The translations under genes were made by a program, and so were the position numbers. The notes under the pieces are model-generated. The model saw only the letters and a list, made by a program, of their open reading frames with translations. It was not told the origin of the DNA and searched no databases. A stretch of DNA of 64,000 nt from Providencia rettgeri (GTDB lineage: Bacteria > Pseudomonadota > Gammaproteobacteria > Enterobacterales > Enterobacteriaceae): assembly GCF_013255915.1 (NCBI RefSeq), contig NZ_CP053896.1:2790001-2854000 (forward strand). Reading direction: 5' to 3'. Shown here piece by piece: positions 40,018 to 49,873 of this stretch (positions within the stretch are counted from its first letter, which is position 1; each line of letters starts with the position of its first letter).

Positions 40018-41067
40018 ATGCACAAAACTGATGAATTACGTACTGCGAGAGTGGACAGCTTAATTACCCCACAAACTCTTGCTGATGAGTTTCCTATTTC
40101 CCAAAAAGTCGCTGAAAACGTGACAGCGTCACGAAAACGCATAGAACAGATATTATCCGGCCAAGACCCACGTTTACTGGTCATTGTCGGCCCTTGTTCC
40201 ATTCATGACATTGATGCCGCTATTGAATACGCTAAAAAATTAAATGTGTTAAGAGAGCGTCATCAAGACCGTTTAGAAATTGTCATGCGAACTTACTTTG
40301 AGAAACCACGAACTGTCGTTGGTTGGAAAGGGTTAATTTCTGATCCTAACCTCGATAATTCTTGCCAAGTCAACACCGGTATCCGGTTAGCTCGTAAATT
40401 ATTGATTGAAGTTAACCAGTTAGGGTTAGCCACGGCAACCGAATTCCTTGATATGGTCACGGGCCAATATATTGCCGATCTCATTAGTTGGGGAGCAATT
40501 GGCGCTCGCACAACAGAAAGCCAAATTCACCGTGAAATGGCATCCGCATTGTCCTGTCCTGTAGGTTTCAAAAATGGCACCGACGGCAATATTAATATTG
40601 CTATTGATGCGATAAGAGCTGCAAAGGCGCAGCATATGTTTTTATCGCCGGATAAGAACGGCCAAATGACCATTTACCAAACCAGTGGTAACCCGCATGG
40701 CCATATCATTATGCGTGGCGGTAAACAGCCAAATTACACGGCTGGTGACTTAGCCGCAGCTTGCGATAAACTACGTAAATTTGAATTACCAGAGCATTTA
40801 GTGGTCGATTTCAGCCATGGTAATTGCCAAAAAATTCATCGTCGCCAACTCGAAGTTGCACGAGATATTGCGGAGCAAATAAAAGATGGCTCGACCGCTA
40901 TCAGTGGAGTGATGGCAGAAAGCTTCTTAGTTGAAGGCACACAAAAAGTGGTTTCTGACCAACCGTTAGTTTATGGCCAATCTATTACCGACCCATGTCT
41001 TGGCTGGGAAGATACCGAACAACTTATTGAAATTCTTGCTCAAGCTGTTGAGTCACGCTTTAAATAA
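40018..41067 (+). CDS. aroH: 3-deoxy-7-phosphoheptulonate synthase (AroH type)
   Basis: First enzyme of the shikimate pathway, condensing PEP and erythrose 4-phosphate. 349 residues (348 in E. coli). Landmarks: LLVIVGPCSIHD, MRTYFEKPRTVVGWKG, GAIGARTTESQIHREMASAL and VDFSHGNCQK. Assigned to the Trp-sensitive isozyme because of its N-terminus (MHKTDELRTARVDSL) and its place after ppsR, as in E. coli. Start at 40018 behind GAGAAAG; a TTG at 40006 is unlikely. No convincing TrpR operator was found. Confidence 0.93.
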   Translation: MHKTDELRTARVDSLITPQTLADEFPISQKVAENVTASRKRIEQILSGQDPRLLVIVGPCSIHDIDAAIEYAKKLNVLRERHQDRLEIVMRTYFEKPRTVVGWKGLISDPNLDNSCQVNTGIRLARKLLIEVNQLGLATATEFLDMVTGQYIADLISWGAIGARTTESQIHREMASALSCPVGFKNGTDGNINIAIDAIRAAKAQHMFLSPDKNGQMTIYQTSGNPHGHIIMRGGKQPNYTAGDLAAACDKLRKFELPEHLVVDFSHGNCQKIHRRQLEVARDIAEQIKDGSTAISGVMAESFLVEGTQKVVSDQPLVYGQSITDPCLGWEDTEQLIEILAQAVESRFK

Positions 41068-41095
41068 GCCAAATCATTCCAATTTTTTTATTATG

Positions 41096-41130
41096 AGCCC
41101 TTTAGTGAACATAGAAACTAAAGGGCTTTT
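41096..41130 (+). terminator. aroH terminator
   Basis: AGCCCTTTAGT (41096-41106) and ACTAAAGGGCT (41117-41127) form a perfect 11-base stem followed by TTT. Confidence 0.9.
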
Positions 41131-41226
41131 ATATTTACAAAAAAAATAATTATCATTTAATGCATAATTAAATAATATAATAATCTAATTAATAAAATAA
41201 ACACAGAATTTTAATCCAAAAAATCC
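41131..41226. other. AT-rich upstream region of the haem receptor
   Basis: Very AT-rich. TAATTATCATTTA near 41147-41159 partly resembles a Fur half-site and may extend the Fur region listed next. Confidence 0.3.
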
Positions 41227-41265
41227 TTGACCCACCTCGCGCCAACGATAATAATTCTCACTACA
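41227..41265 (+). promoter_or_regulatory. Fur-regulated promoter of the haem uptake genes
   Basis: -35 TTGACC (41227-41232), 17-base spacer, -10 AATAAT (41250-41255). GATAATAATTCTCACTAC (41247-41264) overlaps the -10 and follows the Fur consensus over its first half (GATAAT) and at most later positions. This is the usual layout for Fur repression of an iron-uptake gene. The leader is about 170 bases. Confidence 0.7.
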
Positions 41266-41434
41266 AACTAATTTATCCGTTAGAACTTCTGTAGCCTAGC
41301 CCATTATTCGCTACGACATTACAGGGCTAAATAGTTCTAATAAATAAATGAGTTACATAAATATTTATTGCATGCCACCCAGATTATTTATCCAGGCAGC
41401 CAGCAAATTCTGAAACCAAAGGAAAGGATTTCCT

Positions 41435-43579
41435 ATGCTGTTTAACTCGATGCCTGCATCAATCCATCAAGATCATAAAATATCACTCTCAGCTATTGCT
41501 GCCACCGTTGTAATGACCGGGTTTAGCAACACCGCTTTAGGTGAAAACTTATCGACTCCAAAAGCGAATACCCGCGACATTATTCACGTTTCGACCTCAC
41601 CTCTTAGTTTAGAAAATATCGCTGTAGCAGAACAAGTCGATGTAATTGATGCAAAAGCGCCTGAATATCAATCTGCGACATCCGCCTTAGATTTACTAAA
41701 AGGCCAAGCTGGAGTATTTGTTTCTGGTTCTAATAGCACTTATGGCCAGGGCATTCAAATGCGGGGTTATGATTCACGAGGTGTTAAAGTCACCGTTGAT
41801 AATATCACCCAAGACTTTTATTCCGGCTTATATGAAGCTACATTTATTGACCCCACCTTAGTAAAAAAAGTCTACGTCCATAAAGGCGCATCATCTGTAC
41901 ATCATGGCGGCGGCGCGCTAGCCGGAGTCGTATCATTCAAAACAATAAATGCAGCTGACATATTAAAACCAGGGCAAAAAATCGGTGGTCAGGTCTTTAG
42001 CGGTATTAACCGTAATGATCACGGTTACTATGCAGGTGCAACGCTATTAGGCAGAACTGAATCAACGGATACTCTGTTTACCTATAGTCAACGTAAAAAG
42101 CACCTACTCGGCTCACCCGAGTTTGAAGAGGTTGATAATACTGAACAGCTAAGCAACTGGATGCTCAAAAGCAGCTGGCTTGCCCACCCTTCATATAACT
42201 TGACGTTACAATTAAAAGAATACCGCAACAACAGTTTAGGGGTAAAACAACCCGCTAAACCTTCAGAAAAAAATAGATATCCAAATACACCGCATGAAAG
42301 ACAAAGCCATCAGCGAGATGTTGCCATTAGCCAATTTTTTACACCCAAAAATGAGGTAAATTGGCAAGCCCAGTGGGATATTTATTATACAGATTTATAT
42401 TTAGATCAAACTGATACAGTTAAGGTCAAGAGCAAACCAAAAGAGTATGGCTCTGAAACGCGAAATCAATATACCTATGGGACTAAATTTACTAATAGCT
42501 TCACTTTACCTATGTATAACTGGGTAAATCATCATATTCAAAGTGGTTTCGAATATTATCAGCAAAAGCAAACGTCAAATCAGTATGCAATAAGTTATCC
42601 ACCAGCAGAACTTGATAACCTGTCTGGCTGGTTAGTCAATGACATGACATTGCATCAATTACCGTTAACTTTATCAATTGGAACGCGCTTTACACAATAC
42701 CGTGCATCGAGGAATAATTTCCCTGAAAATAAACATATCAACTTGTCATCCCGTATGGCTGTTAGTATTACTCCAACCCATTGGCTCAATCTTTACTCAT
42801 CATACGCTGAAGCATACCGTACTCCACGTATGTCCGAGCTTTATAACAATTCAAACCATTTCACTATACCCTTTTTTGGCACTCCCTCGAACTTTCGTCC
42901 ATCGCCTGATTTACGTCCAGAAACGAATAGAACCCTCGAAACAGGTATAAAAATCAGTTTTGATGGGGTATTTATTGATAATAGCGACCTTCAATTCGGT
43001 TCAACCTACTTTAAGACCAAAGCTAAAAACCATATTGCCCTTGAAGGTCTTTATACGCCAAGGTATGGCCAATGGTTCCCAGATGAGCTTTATTATATCA
43101 ATATCCCCAGCGCATCCATTTATGGCATTGATAGCTTTATAAGCTACAGAACACGGTGGTTTGAATTAAATATCAATCACAATAAAACCACAGGTAGAGA
43201 AGACGGCTCACATTATTCTCTTTCGTCTATACGCCCTGAAACACTAACGGCTCGATTCAATGTACCGGTTGCTAGTACTGGCTTTACTCTAGGTTGGATA
43301 GGGGAATTCTCTGCAAGAACGCAACTTCAAGGTAACGATAAATATAAAAAGTGGCATCACAGATCTGATAAAGGCTTAGACCGCTATCATAAAGAAGTCA
43401 TTCAATATGCGGGCTATAGCATTCATGATTTCTATGTGAATTACCAAGCAGATCAATTCATAAAAGGGTTAAGTTCGACTCTCACAATGAAAAATGCATT
43501 TGATAAGCCATATCTATCTTCCACTGGCGTACCCCAAGAAGGTCGGAACTTTTATCTCAACATGAATTACAACTGGTAG
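41435..43579 (+). CDS. TonB-dependent haem/haemoglobin outer membrane receptor
   Basis: 714 residues: an N-terminal signal region, a TonB-box-like DIIHVSTS near residue 48, a plug domain (about 65-175; GIQMRGYDSRGVKVTVDNI, HGGGALAGVVSFKT), and a 22-strand barrel ending in aromatic NYNW. The haem receptor FRAP/NPNL region is seen as AYRTPRMSELY ... SPDLRPETN with a histidine between (NNSNHF). AAAGGAAAGGA precedes the start. The adjacent hemS gene and a Fur-type promoter support haem uptake. Related to HemR, HmuR and HasR; which of these is nearest cannot be told here. The periplasmic and inner membrane haem transporter genes are not in the window. Confidence 0.9.
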   Translation: MLFNSMPASIHQDHKISLSAIAATVVMTGFSNTALGENLSTPKANTRDIIHVSTSPLSLENIAVAEQVDVIDAKAPEYQSATSALDLLKGQAGVFVSGSNSTYGQGIQMRGYDSRGVKVTVDNITQDFYSGLYEATFIDPTLVKKVYVHKGASSVHHGGGALAGVVSFKTINAADILKPGQKIGGQVFSGINRNDHGYYAGATLLGRTESTDTLFTYSQRKKHLLGSPEFEEVDNTEQLSNWMLKSSWLAHPSYNLTLQLKEYRNNSLGVKQPAKPSEKNRYPNTPHERQSHQRDVAISQFFTPKNEVNWQAQWDIYYTDLYLDQTDTVKVKSKPKEYGSETRNQYTYGTKFTNSFTLPMYNWVNHHIQSGFEYYQQKQTSNQYAISYPPAELDNLSGWLVNDMTLHQLPLTLSIGTRFTQYRASRNNFPENKHINLSSRMAVSITPTHWLNLYSSYAEAYRTPRMSELYNNSNHFTIPFFGTPSNFRPSPDLRPETNRTLETGIKISFDGVFIDNSDLQFGSTYFKTKAKNHIALEGLYTPRYGQWFPDELYYINIPSASIYGIDSFISYRTRWFELNINHNKTTGREDGSHYSLSSIRPETLTARFNVPVASTGFTLGWIGEFSARTQLQGNDKYKKWHHRSDKGLDRYHKEVIQYAGYSIHDFYVNYQADQFIKGLSSTLTMKNAFDKPYLSSTGVPQEGRNFYLNMNYNW

Positions 43580-43598
43580 TTAAGTAGTAAAAAACTAT

Positions 43599-43660
43599 GT
43601 TATCAACTGATTTTATTAAATTTATCAGCAGTATAAAAAATAAATCAGTTGATAACTTTT
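43599..43660 (+). terminator. Intercistronic hairpin with T-run between receptor and hemS
   Basis: GTTATCAACTGATTT (43599-43613) and AAATCAGTTGATAAC (43642-43656) form a perfect 15-base stem immediately followed by TTTT. Either a true terminator, in which case hemS needs its own promoter, or a leaky one that lowers hemS expression relative to the receptor. Confidence 0.7.
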
Positions 43661-43694
43661 CACTATGTCTTTTAATTTTATTAAGGAAAAATTT

Positions 43695-44744
43695 GTGAAT
43701 TCAAACCTCTATAATGATTACCTGCAAGCTAAGAAAACGCACTCTGATAAGCACTCCCAAGAAATAGCGGCCTTACTTGGCGTATCGGAGGCCCAACTAA
43801 TTCATTGTCGTGTCGGTAAAGATAATGTTCAACGATTGGTCAGTAAACCTATTGATATCTTGCAAGATTTAACCACAATAGGCAAAGCTATAGGGATCAC
43901 TCGTAATCAGTACGCTGTTAGTATTCAAACGGGTGCATACAATAACCCAAAATTTAGTAACCACGGTGGGCTATTTCTAAACCCTAAAGCATTAGACTTA
44001 CGCATGTTCTTTGCGCAGTGGAGCTCAGTTTTTGCACTCACTGAAAAAATGCCAGAGGGAACTCGCCACAGTATTCAATTTTTCGATAAATATGGTGATT
44101 CGTTACACAAGATCTTTTCCACCGACAACTCTGATATAGCTGCTTGGCAAGCCATGATAGAGCGCTACAGCACATTAGAGAATCCGCCTATCGAACCTAA
44201 AACAATTTCGCCATTTTCAGAACAGAAAATTAGCGAAGAACTCGCCTCTCAATTAGAGCAACAATGGCGTGAGATGACCAATGTTCATCAGTTTTTTGGT
44301 ATATTAAAGAAACACAATTTAAGTCGTCAGCAAGTTTTTCGTGTCGTTAGCCAAGAATTAGCATGGCAAGTCCCTACTACGGCTTTATCTGAATTACTCT
44401 CTCTTGCATACCATGCAAAAAATGAAGTTATGCTCTTTGTAGGAAACCGTGGGTGTGTGCAAATATTTACAGGAAAAATAAATGAACTATCATCACTCTC
44501 TGTTGAAAGTTCTCAAACTGATTGGTTAAATGTTTCAAGTACAAACTTTAAACTTCATATCATTGAAAATGGCATTTCTGAGTGCTGGGTCACACGTAAG
44601 CCAACTAAAGATGGCTTTGTGACAAGTCTTGAGGTCTTTGATACCCAAGGTAACCAAATTATTCAAATGTATGGCCAGCGTATTGAAGGCACTCCCGAAC
44701 AAATAGAATGGAGCAAGCAAATTCTTTCGATATCTCGCATATAA
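43695..44744 (+). CDS. hemS: Haemin-degrading factor HemS/HmuS
   Basis: Cytoplasmic haem-binding and haem-breakdown protein with two related halves (about 20-150 and 190-345). Landmarks: NDYLQAKKTH at the N-terminus, NPKALDLRMFFAQWSSVFAL, and SIQFFDKYGDSLHKIF with a conserved His. Start chosen at the GTG at 43695, which has AAGGAA six bases upstream and gives the N-terminus usual for the family (short lead, then NLYNDYLQAK); the ATG at 43665 has no ribosome site. 349 residues. The haem it handles would come through the receptor upstream. Confidence 0.92.
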   Translation: MNSNLYNDYLQAKKTHSDKHSQEIAALLGVSEAQLIHCRVGKDNVQRLVSKPIDILQDLTTIGKAIGITRNQYAVSIQTGAYNNPKFSNHGGLFLNPKALDLRMFFAQWSSVFALTEKMPEGTRHSIQFFDKYGDSLHKIFSTDNSDIAAWQAMIERYSTLENPPIEPKTISPFSEQKISEELASQLEQQWREMTNVHQFFGILKKHNLSRQQVFRVVSQELAWQVPTTALSELLSLAYHAKNEVMLFVGNRGCVQIFTGKINELSSLSVESSQTDWLNVSSTNFKLHIIENGISECWVTRKPTKDGFVTSLEVFDTQGNQIIQMYGQRIEGTPEQIEWSKQILSISRI

Positions 44745-45229
44745 TAAAAGAATAATAAGAAAGTAGATAATCTGTCATGGTAATTTTCTAAATACTTTTC
44801 AATCAGAAATTGTGGTTTGAATTAGACATGAAAATTGCCATAGACCCTTTACCTCATTAATTCACGCCACTTTTTGATATAGAAATAGAATAATCATCCA
44901 TCTCTCGCATAAAGTATTTAACTTACCGCATATATTAGTTATTCATACTACGAAAACTGTAGTTACAAGCACTTTCAATCATAACAATTACCTCGGAATT
45001 TCCTGTTTATTGTTATAGAAATACGATTATAAATGAAGCAATAATATTTCAATTATTTACTTGGTTAATAATTTCGAATAGCTTGAACAATTTTTTTGAA
45101 TATAATGAAAATTTTCTCTTTTTCTTACCTAAAAAAATGACATGGCAACATAGATACCTGAATTAAAAGAATTTTAAACATACAATATTGAATGTTTAAA
45201 ATGTTAATTTTTTCAACATCTATTGTACT
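44745..45229. other. Long non-coding region after hemS
   Basis: Nearly 500 AT-rich bases. A pair of distant complementary stretches, ATGGTAATTTTC (near 44778) and GAAAATTGCCAT (near 44830), could fold as a long-range hairpin and end the hemS transcript. No ORF or RNA gene recognised. Confidence 0.4.
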
Positions 45230-45248
45230 GATAGTTATTATCATTAAA
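45230..45248 (+). promoter_or_regulatory. Fur-like box upstream of the MarA-type activator
   Basis: GATAGTTATTATCATTAAA matches the 19-base Fur consensus at 14 positions. It lies about 115 bases before the activator gene. No clear -35/-10 pair could be fixed around it. Confidence 0.5.
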
Positions 45249-45361
45249 AAACCGCACGTTTAGCCTATCGATATATCGGAAAAACAGGAAGAATAGACCC
45301 TAATTTCGTGAGTTATTATTAGTTATTAATGAACAATAGCCTACTTGAGTAGGAGGTAAAT

Positions 45362-45733
45362 ATGTCAGAAAGTGTAGTCAACGATATTGTTAAATGGCTT
45401 GAAAGTCAGTTGCAGCGCAATGAAGGCATCAAAATCGACACAATTGCCGATAAAAGCGGCTATTCAAAATGGCATTTACAGCGTGTTTTCAAAGAAATGA
45501 AAGGCTGCACGCTTGGTGAATACGTCCGTAAACGTCGTTTATTAGAAGCAGCTAAATCATTACGTGAAGGCAACTTACCTATTCTTGATATCGCATTGCA
45601 ATATGGCTTTAGTTCACAGGCGACATTTACCCGCATCTTTAAAAAGCACTTTGATACAACGCCTGCAAAATTTCGCCAATCAGGTGAATTACCTGAATGC
45701 AAAAGCTTTATGACTTGTAGCTGTCATAACTGA
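45362..45733 (+). CDS. MarA/SoxS/AarP-type AraC-family transcriptional activator
   Basis: 123 residues made up almost wholly of the two-HTH DNA-binding domain: IDTIADKSGYSKWHLQRVFK and ILDIALQYGFSSQATFTRIF, followed by KKHFDTTPAKFRQ. This is the single-domain type that turns on efflux and stress genes (MarA, SoxS, RamA; AarP of Providencia stuartii and PqrA of Proteus are the nearest named candidates). AGGAGG gives a strong ribosome site. The tail after the HTH domain, ending in PECKSFMTCSCHN, has three cysteines and a histidine not found in MarA. Fur-like box upstream. Confidence 0.88.
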   Translation: MSESVVNDIVKWLESQLQRNEGIKIDTIADKSGYSKWHLQRVFKEMKGCTLGEYVRKRRLLEAAKSLREGNLPILDIALQYGFSSQATFTRIFKKHFDTTPAKFRQSGELPECKSFMTCSCHN

Positions 45734-45787
45734 TTATTTTAGAACATCCCTTCCTATTAGTTATTTGCAATTTTGAAGTCTATGTCT

Positions 45788-45812
45788 GAGCCGACTATGT
45801 CGGCTCTTTTTT
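45788..45812 (+). terminator. Terminator of the MarA-type gene
   Basis: GAGCCGAC and GTCGGCTC with a 3-base loop, followed by seven T. It reaches the lplA stop codon on the other strand. Confidence 0.9.
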
Positions 45813-46828
45813 TAACTTAATTCATGAACTAACCAGTTTTCCAAATCAGCTAACTGCTCCTGCAATTGAGGCCATTTTACGGCCATTTGTTTACCTAAAG
45901 AGCGTATTGTTTCTGTCTGATATGTTTTACCCGTCAATTGCTCACTTAACCACTCCAAAGGAGATGGGTCTAAGCTATCTGTAAAAAACTGACAGCGATT
46001 TATCACGCCTTTTTCGATATCAAAATGAAACTCAATTCCTCCCCAAGAAAAACGTGTATCTGAATAGTGAGTAAACGCTGGTGCTTGCCCAAAATTCCAT
46101 TCCCAACTACTTTGCTTAGCAAAAGTTTCTGGAAAATTTGGCAAATCAGGTAATCTTTCAGGGGAAATATACTCTGCTTCGACCGTTTCACCGAAGTAAT
46201 TAAAAAAGCTTTTAATTATTCCCTCACAAACAATTTCATGAGAAATATTAGGAACAAGCTCAGACAAGTTAGCCACACGAGAACGCACTGACGTAATCCC
46301 TTTTGCCTGTAATTTTTTAGGATCTGGATTCAGGTAATTAGCTAAACGACTTAAATCTGCATTAATCAGCAAGGTTCCATGGTGAAAACCTCTATCTTTC
46401 GTTTCTCGGTATGCAGAACCGGATATTTTTCGCGGACCACTTTCTGTATCTAAAACCAAATCATTGCGACCTGAAATTTGTGCGTTAATACCGACCTGTG
46501 CTAATCCATCAACAATGATTTGTGTAGAAACTGTTTTATCATATTCTGGCTTTCCCGCCATAAATGTGAAACAAGTGTTACCTAGATCATGAAAGACAGC
46601 ACCACCACCACTACTGCGCCGAGCTAAACGAACATTATCTTCTTCCATCCGCCGTGTATTACATTCTTTCCACGGATTCTGAGCGCGCCCTATGACCACG
46701 GTATCCGCATTTCTCCAAAGAAACATAACACGTTGGTCGGTTGGCATTTGTCGGAAAATAGTTTCTTCAACCGCAAGGTTAAACCAAGGGTCGTAGGATT
46801 CTGAGATGAGTAAACGTACTGTTGACAT
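45812..46828 (-). CDS. lplA: Lipoate-protein ligase A
   Basis: Activates free lipoate with ATP and attaches it to lipoyl domains of 2-oxoacid dehydrogenases and GcvH. 338 residues as in E. coli. Landmarks: [20 protein letters not shown] (lipoate-binding loop), [21 protein letters not shown] with the catalytic lysine, and the small C-terminal domain from about residue 250. Not in this place in E. coli. Its start is preceded by AAGGATAG. Confidence 0.97.
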   Translation of the reverse strand: MSTVRLLISESYDPWFNLAVEETIFRQMPTDQRVMFLWRNADTVVIGRAQNPWKECNTRRMEEDNVRLARRSSGGGAVFHDLGNTCFTFMAGKPEYDKTVSTQIIVDGLAQVGINAQISGRNDLVLDTESGPRKISGSAYRETKDRGFHHGTLLINADLSRLANYLNPDPKKLQAKGITSVRSRVANLSELVPNISHEIVCEGIIKSFFNYFGETVEAEYISPERLPDLPNFPETFAKQSSWEWNFGQAPAFTHYSDTRFSWGGIEFHFDIEKGVINRCQFFTDSLDPSPLEWLSEQLTGKTYQTETIRSLGKQMAVKWPQLQEQLADLENWLVHELS

Positions 46829-46891
46829 TGAGCTATCCTTAAAACAAAACTTGCCCTTAAGATAGCATAATCACTGAATAAAATAGTGAAT

Positions 46892-47377
46892 TTAGATACG
46901 TCTTGCTTGCCAAAACACTTTTCGCCAATAAACGTTATCCATTGATGAACGAATTACCCCTTTACTCGTTGATGCGTGAATGAATGTATTATCGGTATCG
47001 TAAATCCCCACATGCAATCCATTCTCCCCTGAACCTGTTTTAAAGAACACCAAATCCCCTGGCATCAAATCAGATTTATCAATCCGTGTGCCTAATTGAG
47101 TTTGATCTACTGTTGTTCGAGGTAACTGAATGGCAAAACGGTCGTTAAATGTGCGATAGACAAAACCGGAACAATCCACACCATTTTGATTCATTCCACC
47201 ATAATGATAAGGCGTACCATACCACTGCTCTAGCTGGTCTTTTAATTGCGCTATCGTCATGATTGGGTCTGATAATTGTGTTTTTAATGGCGGCGGCGTT
47301 CTTTTAACGGATGTCGATGAACAACCAATTAAAACTAAACACAATAATAGTGGTAGGTGTTGTATTTTGATAACCAT
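46892..47377 (-). CDS. nlpC: NlpC/P60 family lipoprotein NlpC
   Basis: 161 residues. A lipoprotein signal ends in LIGC with Cys19. The NlpC/P60 peptidase domain shows the catalytic Cys in GVDCSGFVYRTF and His in GLHVGIYD, with the third residue (His) in FIHAST. A probable peptidoglycan endopeptidase. In E. coli it follows btuD; here the arn operon is inserted between them. Confidence 0.95.
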   Translation of the reverse strand: MVIKIQHLPLLLCLVLIGCSSTSVKRTPPPLKTQLSDPIMTIAQLKDQLEQWYGTPYHYGGMNQNGVDCSGFVYRTFNDRFAIQLPRTTVDQTQLGTRIDKSDLMPGDLVFFKTGSGENGLHVGIYDTDNTFIHASTSKGVIRSSMDNVYWRKVFWQARRI

Positions 47378-47459
47378 AAAGCACCTTATTTATCTATCTT
47401 ATTGCGATAACTTGCTTATATTATAGTGCGTGAAGACTATAATATAAGCAACTAAGAAA

Positions 47460-47867
47460 TTATTCCGTTCTATCACTTGGTGATTTATTGGGCCGGCTAA
47501 TTAGCCATACCCCTAATAAAATAAAGCCAATTCCAATGGCCTTTAGTCCTGTCGCAGGTTCATTAAACCAAGGTAAGAAAACTGCTAATAAATAAACGAA
47601 AACATAGCTTAAGCTAATAAGCGGATAAGCTTTATTCAATGCTATGTGTTTTAAAGCTAATAGCCAACATAACATCGATAACGCATAACAAACTAACCCT
47701 AAAAAAATAATTCCTAAGCTAGTAATATTTGCGAGTAACCACTCTAATTGTAGCCAATGCCAGCCAAGTGTGAATGAGGGTAGTTCAACTACCCCGGCTT
47801 TTAAGCTCAGTTGAGCGACTGTGACTAATAAAGCACTGCTAATCACCCACAAATAACCCTTGTTCAT
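47460..47867 (-). CDS. arnF: Undecaprenyl phosphate-Ara4N flippase subunit ArnF
   Basis: EMR/SMR-fold protein with four helices, 135 residues. Together with ArnE it flips undecaprenyl phosphate-L-Ara4N to the periplasmic side. Its start overlaps the arnE stop by four bases. Last gene of arnBCADTEF. Confidence 0.93.
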   Translation of the reverse strand: MNKGYLWVISSALLVTVAQLSLKAGVVELPSFTLGWHWLQLEWLLANITSLGIIFLGLVCYALSMLCWLLALKHIALNKAYPLISLSYVFVYLLAVFLPWFNEPATGLKAIGIGFILLGVWLISRPNKSPSDRTE

Positions 47868-48211
47868 ACGCCGATACTCATTAGCAAAATACCAAACATA
47901 ATGGCAGCAACCCCTAACCAGTGGTTAAGCCCAGTTTGCTCTTTATAAACAAACTGGCCAATTAAAGTAATTAATACAAAATTAATACTTAACATTGGAT
48001 AAGCGATACTCAGCGGCATGGTTTCCAATAATTTCAACCAAAACAACATGCCAAGGCCTAGCATAAAAACCGCCAGCACCAGCCACCGAAAGGCTGATGC
48101 TGTTTTATTGGTTTTATTACTCTGCCAATTGACGACGGCTTGCTTTTGAGCCACTTGCCCAACGCAGGTCAAAACGCTAACCAGCAATAACAGCAGTAGT
48201 TGTGCAATCAT
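47864..48211 (-). CDS. arnE: Undecaprenyl phosphate-Ara4N flippase subunit ArnE
   Basis: Four-helix SMR-type protein, 115 residues, partner of ArnF. The [21 protein letters not shown] segment is characteristic. It overlaps arnT and arnF by four bases each, so the three last genes are translationally coupled. Confidence 0.93.
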   Translation of the reverse strand: MIAQLLLLLLVSVLTCVGQVAQKQAVVNWQSNKTNKTASAFRWLVLAVFMLGLGMLFWLKLLETMPLSIAYPMLSINFVLITLIGQFVYKEQTGLNHWLGVAAIMFGILLMSIGV

Positions 48212-49866
48212 TGTTGATGGTAAACCACAATCGCCATACGTGAATTTTTAATGACTTCATCTGGCTTAGGAATATCCGGTAACCCTTCTTTACGGCCTAA
48301 TAAAAAGACAACAGTTACCTGCCCTTCTTTGCGTGCTTTTTCTAGCCACTGTGCAAATTGATCCGGTTTAACTAAGCGATGTTGGCTATCTGGGTATTCC
48401 AAACCGTAACTTAGCTCTCCACTACTATTGTATAAATAGATATTGGAATTTTGTGTTTCCCACGCAAGGCCTGCTGCGACCCCAACATTACTTGCCATCA
48501 AATATTTGCTATTCATCAGTAAATCATGATTTTGATGAATAAAGTTTTGAGGTAATTTAGAATCGATGGTGTTGTTCGGCAGAGCACTACCAATACACAA
48601 ACTCACGGCCAAAGAGCACGAGGCTGCCCATAACCAATATTTAGCATTTAATACCGTACATAGGTAACCGATAATCGCCCAAATAGAAAATGCAACGACA
48701 CCTAACACCATTTTTGACCATTCATCAGGTTCGTATAACGGTTTTTTGATCACCGTGCTCACGACAATTACCGCTATAACCGCAGCGATCCCTAATACAA
48801 CATTAATGATCCCATTGGCTTTCAATGCTTTCATTTTACCATTACGAACGCAATCAACCCCATACTTCGCCATAAGCAATGCCAATGGCGCCATAAACGG
48901 TAACATATACGTTGGTAACTTACCGCGGGAAATACTGAAAAAGATAACAGGAACAACAAACCAGCACAGTAAGAAAAACATATCGGGGCTAGATTTACGT
49001 TCTTTCCAGCCTTTCATTATCGCACCTGGCAACAGCCCTGCCCATGGAATAGCGCCAAGAATGATAATTGGAATATAATACCAAAACGGTGCAATATGCT
49101 GCGCATCATCTGCTGTGAAACGCTTAATGTGCTCAATCCAAAAGAAATAGTGCCAATAGTCTGGTTCTTGTTTTGCAACCGCCAAAGCCCATGGCAAACT
49201 GATAATAACCGCCGAAATTATTGCAAGCGGCCCGTACTTTAGTAACTCAAGGAACCGCTTTTGATAGATTGTGACAGGAAGCATGACTATCACGGGGATC
49301 GCAAGGGCTAAAAAGCCTTTAGTCATAAATGCCATGCCACAAGCCAGCCCAAGACAAAGCCATGCCGCTAGTTTAGATTTTACTTCTCTCGATTTCATTG
49401 CCCACAAGCAACAGAACATGCTTGCCGCTATCCATAAAGACAACATTGGGTCGAGTACACTGTAAGTTCCGATGGAGAATACCAAGAACATTGAGATATA
49501 AATGAGGCTAGCAACATAAGCAACGTGGTTATTACGCCACATCATTTTTGCCATACGGTAGACAAGTAATGCACTGAGGAAAATACAAAAAACCGAACCA
49601 AAGCGAACAGCAAAATTAGTTTCACCAAAAATCATTTGGCTAATATTGTTTATCCAGTAACCTGCTACTGGTTTTTCGAAATAACGTACATCCAGCATGT
49701 AAGGAACAATCCAATCCCCACGCTGTAACATTTCACGGCTAATTTCCGCATATCGTGTTTCATCTGGTTGCCAAAGTAAACGGCTATCCAACGGCAATAA
49801 ATAGGTTAAGATAAAAAAAAGAGCCAGCAGAGAGGCTCCTACTTTGCTCGCTCGGTTATTCAACAT
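48208..49866 (-). CDS. arnT: Lipid A Ara4N transferase ArnT
   Basis: GT-C fold inner membrane glycosyltransferase that transfers L-Ara4N from undecaprenyl phosphate to lipid A phosphates at the periplasmic face. 552 residues (550 in E. coli) with about 12-13 helices in the first 400 and a periplasmic C-terminal domain. The first periplasmic loop has [17 protein letters not shown], with the conserved acidic residue, and [13 protein letters not shown]. Seven bases after arnD. Confidence 0.97.
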   Translation of the reverse strand: MLNNRASKVGASLLALFFILTYLLPLDSRLLWQPDETRYAEISREMLQRGDWIVPYMLDVRYFEKPVAGYWINNISQMIFGETNFAVRFGSVFCIFLSALLVYRMAKMMWRNNHVAYVASLIYISMFLVFSIGTYSVLDPMLSLWIAASMFCCLWAMKSREVKSKLAAWLCLGLACGMAFMTKGFLALAIPVIVMLPVTIYQKRFLELLKYGPLAIISAVIISLPWALAVAKQEPDYWHYFFWIEHIKRFTADDAQHIAPFWYYIPIIILGAIPWAGLLPGAIMKGWKERKSSPDMFFLLCWFVVPVIFFSISRGKLPTYMLPFMAPLALLMAKYGVDCVRNGKMKALKANGIINVVLGIAAVIAVIVVSTVIKKPLYEPDEWSKMVLGVVAFSIWAIIGYLCTVLNAKYWLWAASCSLAVSLCIGSALPNNTIDSKLPQNFIHQNHDLLMNSKYLMASNVGVAAGLAWETQNSNIYLYNSSGELSYGLEYPDSQHRLVKPDQFAQWLEKARKEGQVTVVFLLGRKEGLPDIPKPDEVIKNSRMAIVVYHQQ

Positions 49867-49873
49867 AGGTTGC

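Noticed and set aside
45250..45310. A RyhB-like small RNA downstream of the Fur-like box
   Set aside because: A short stretch resembling AGGAAGA is present, but there is no terminator or RyhB core, and the activator gene follows.
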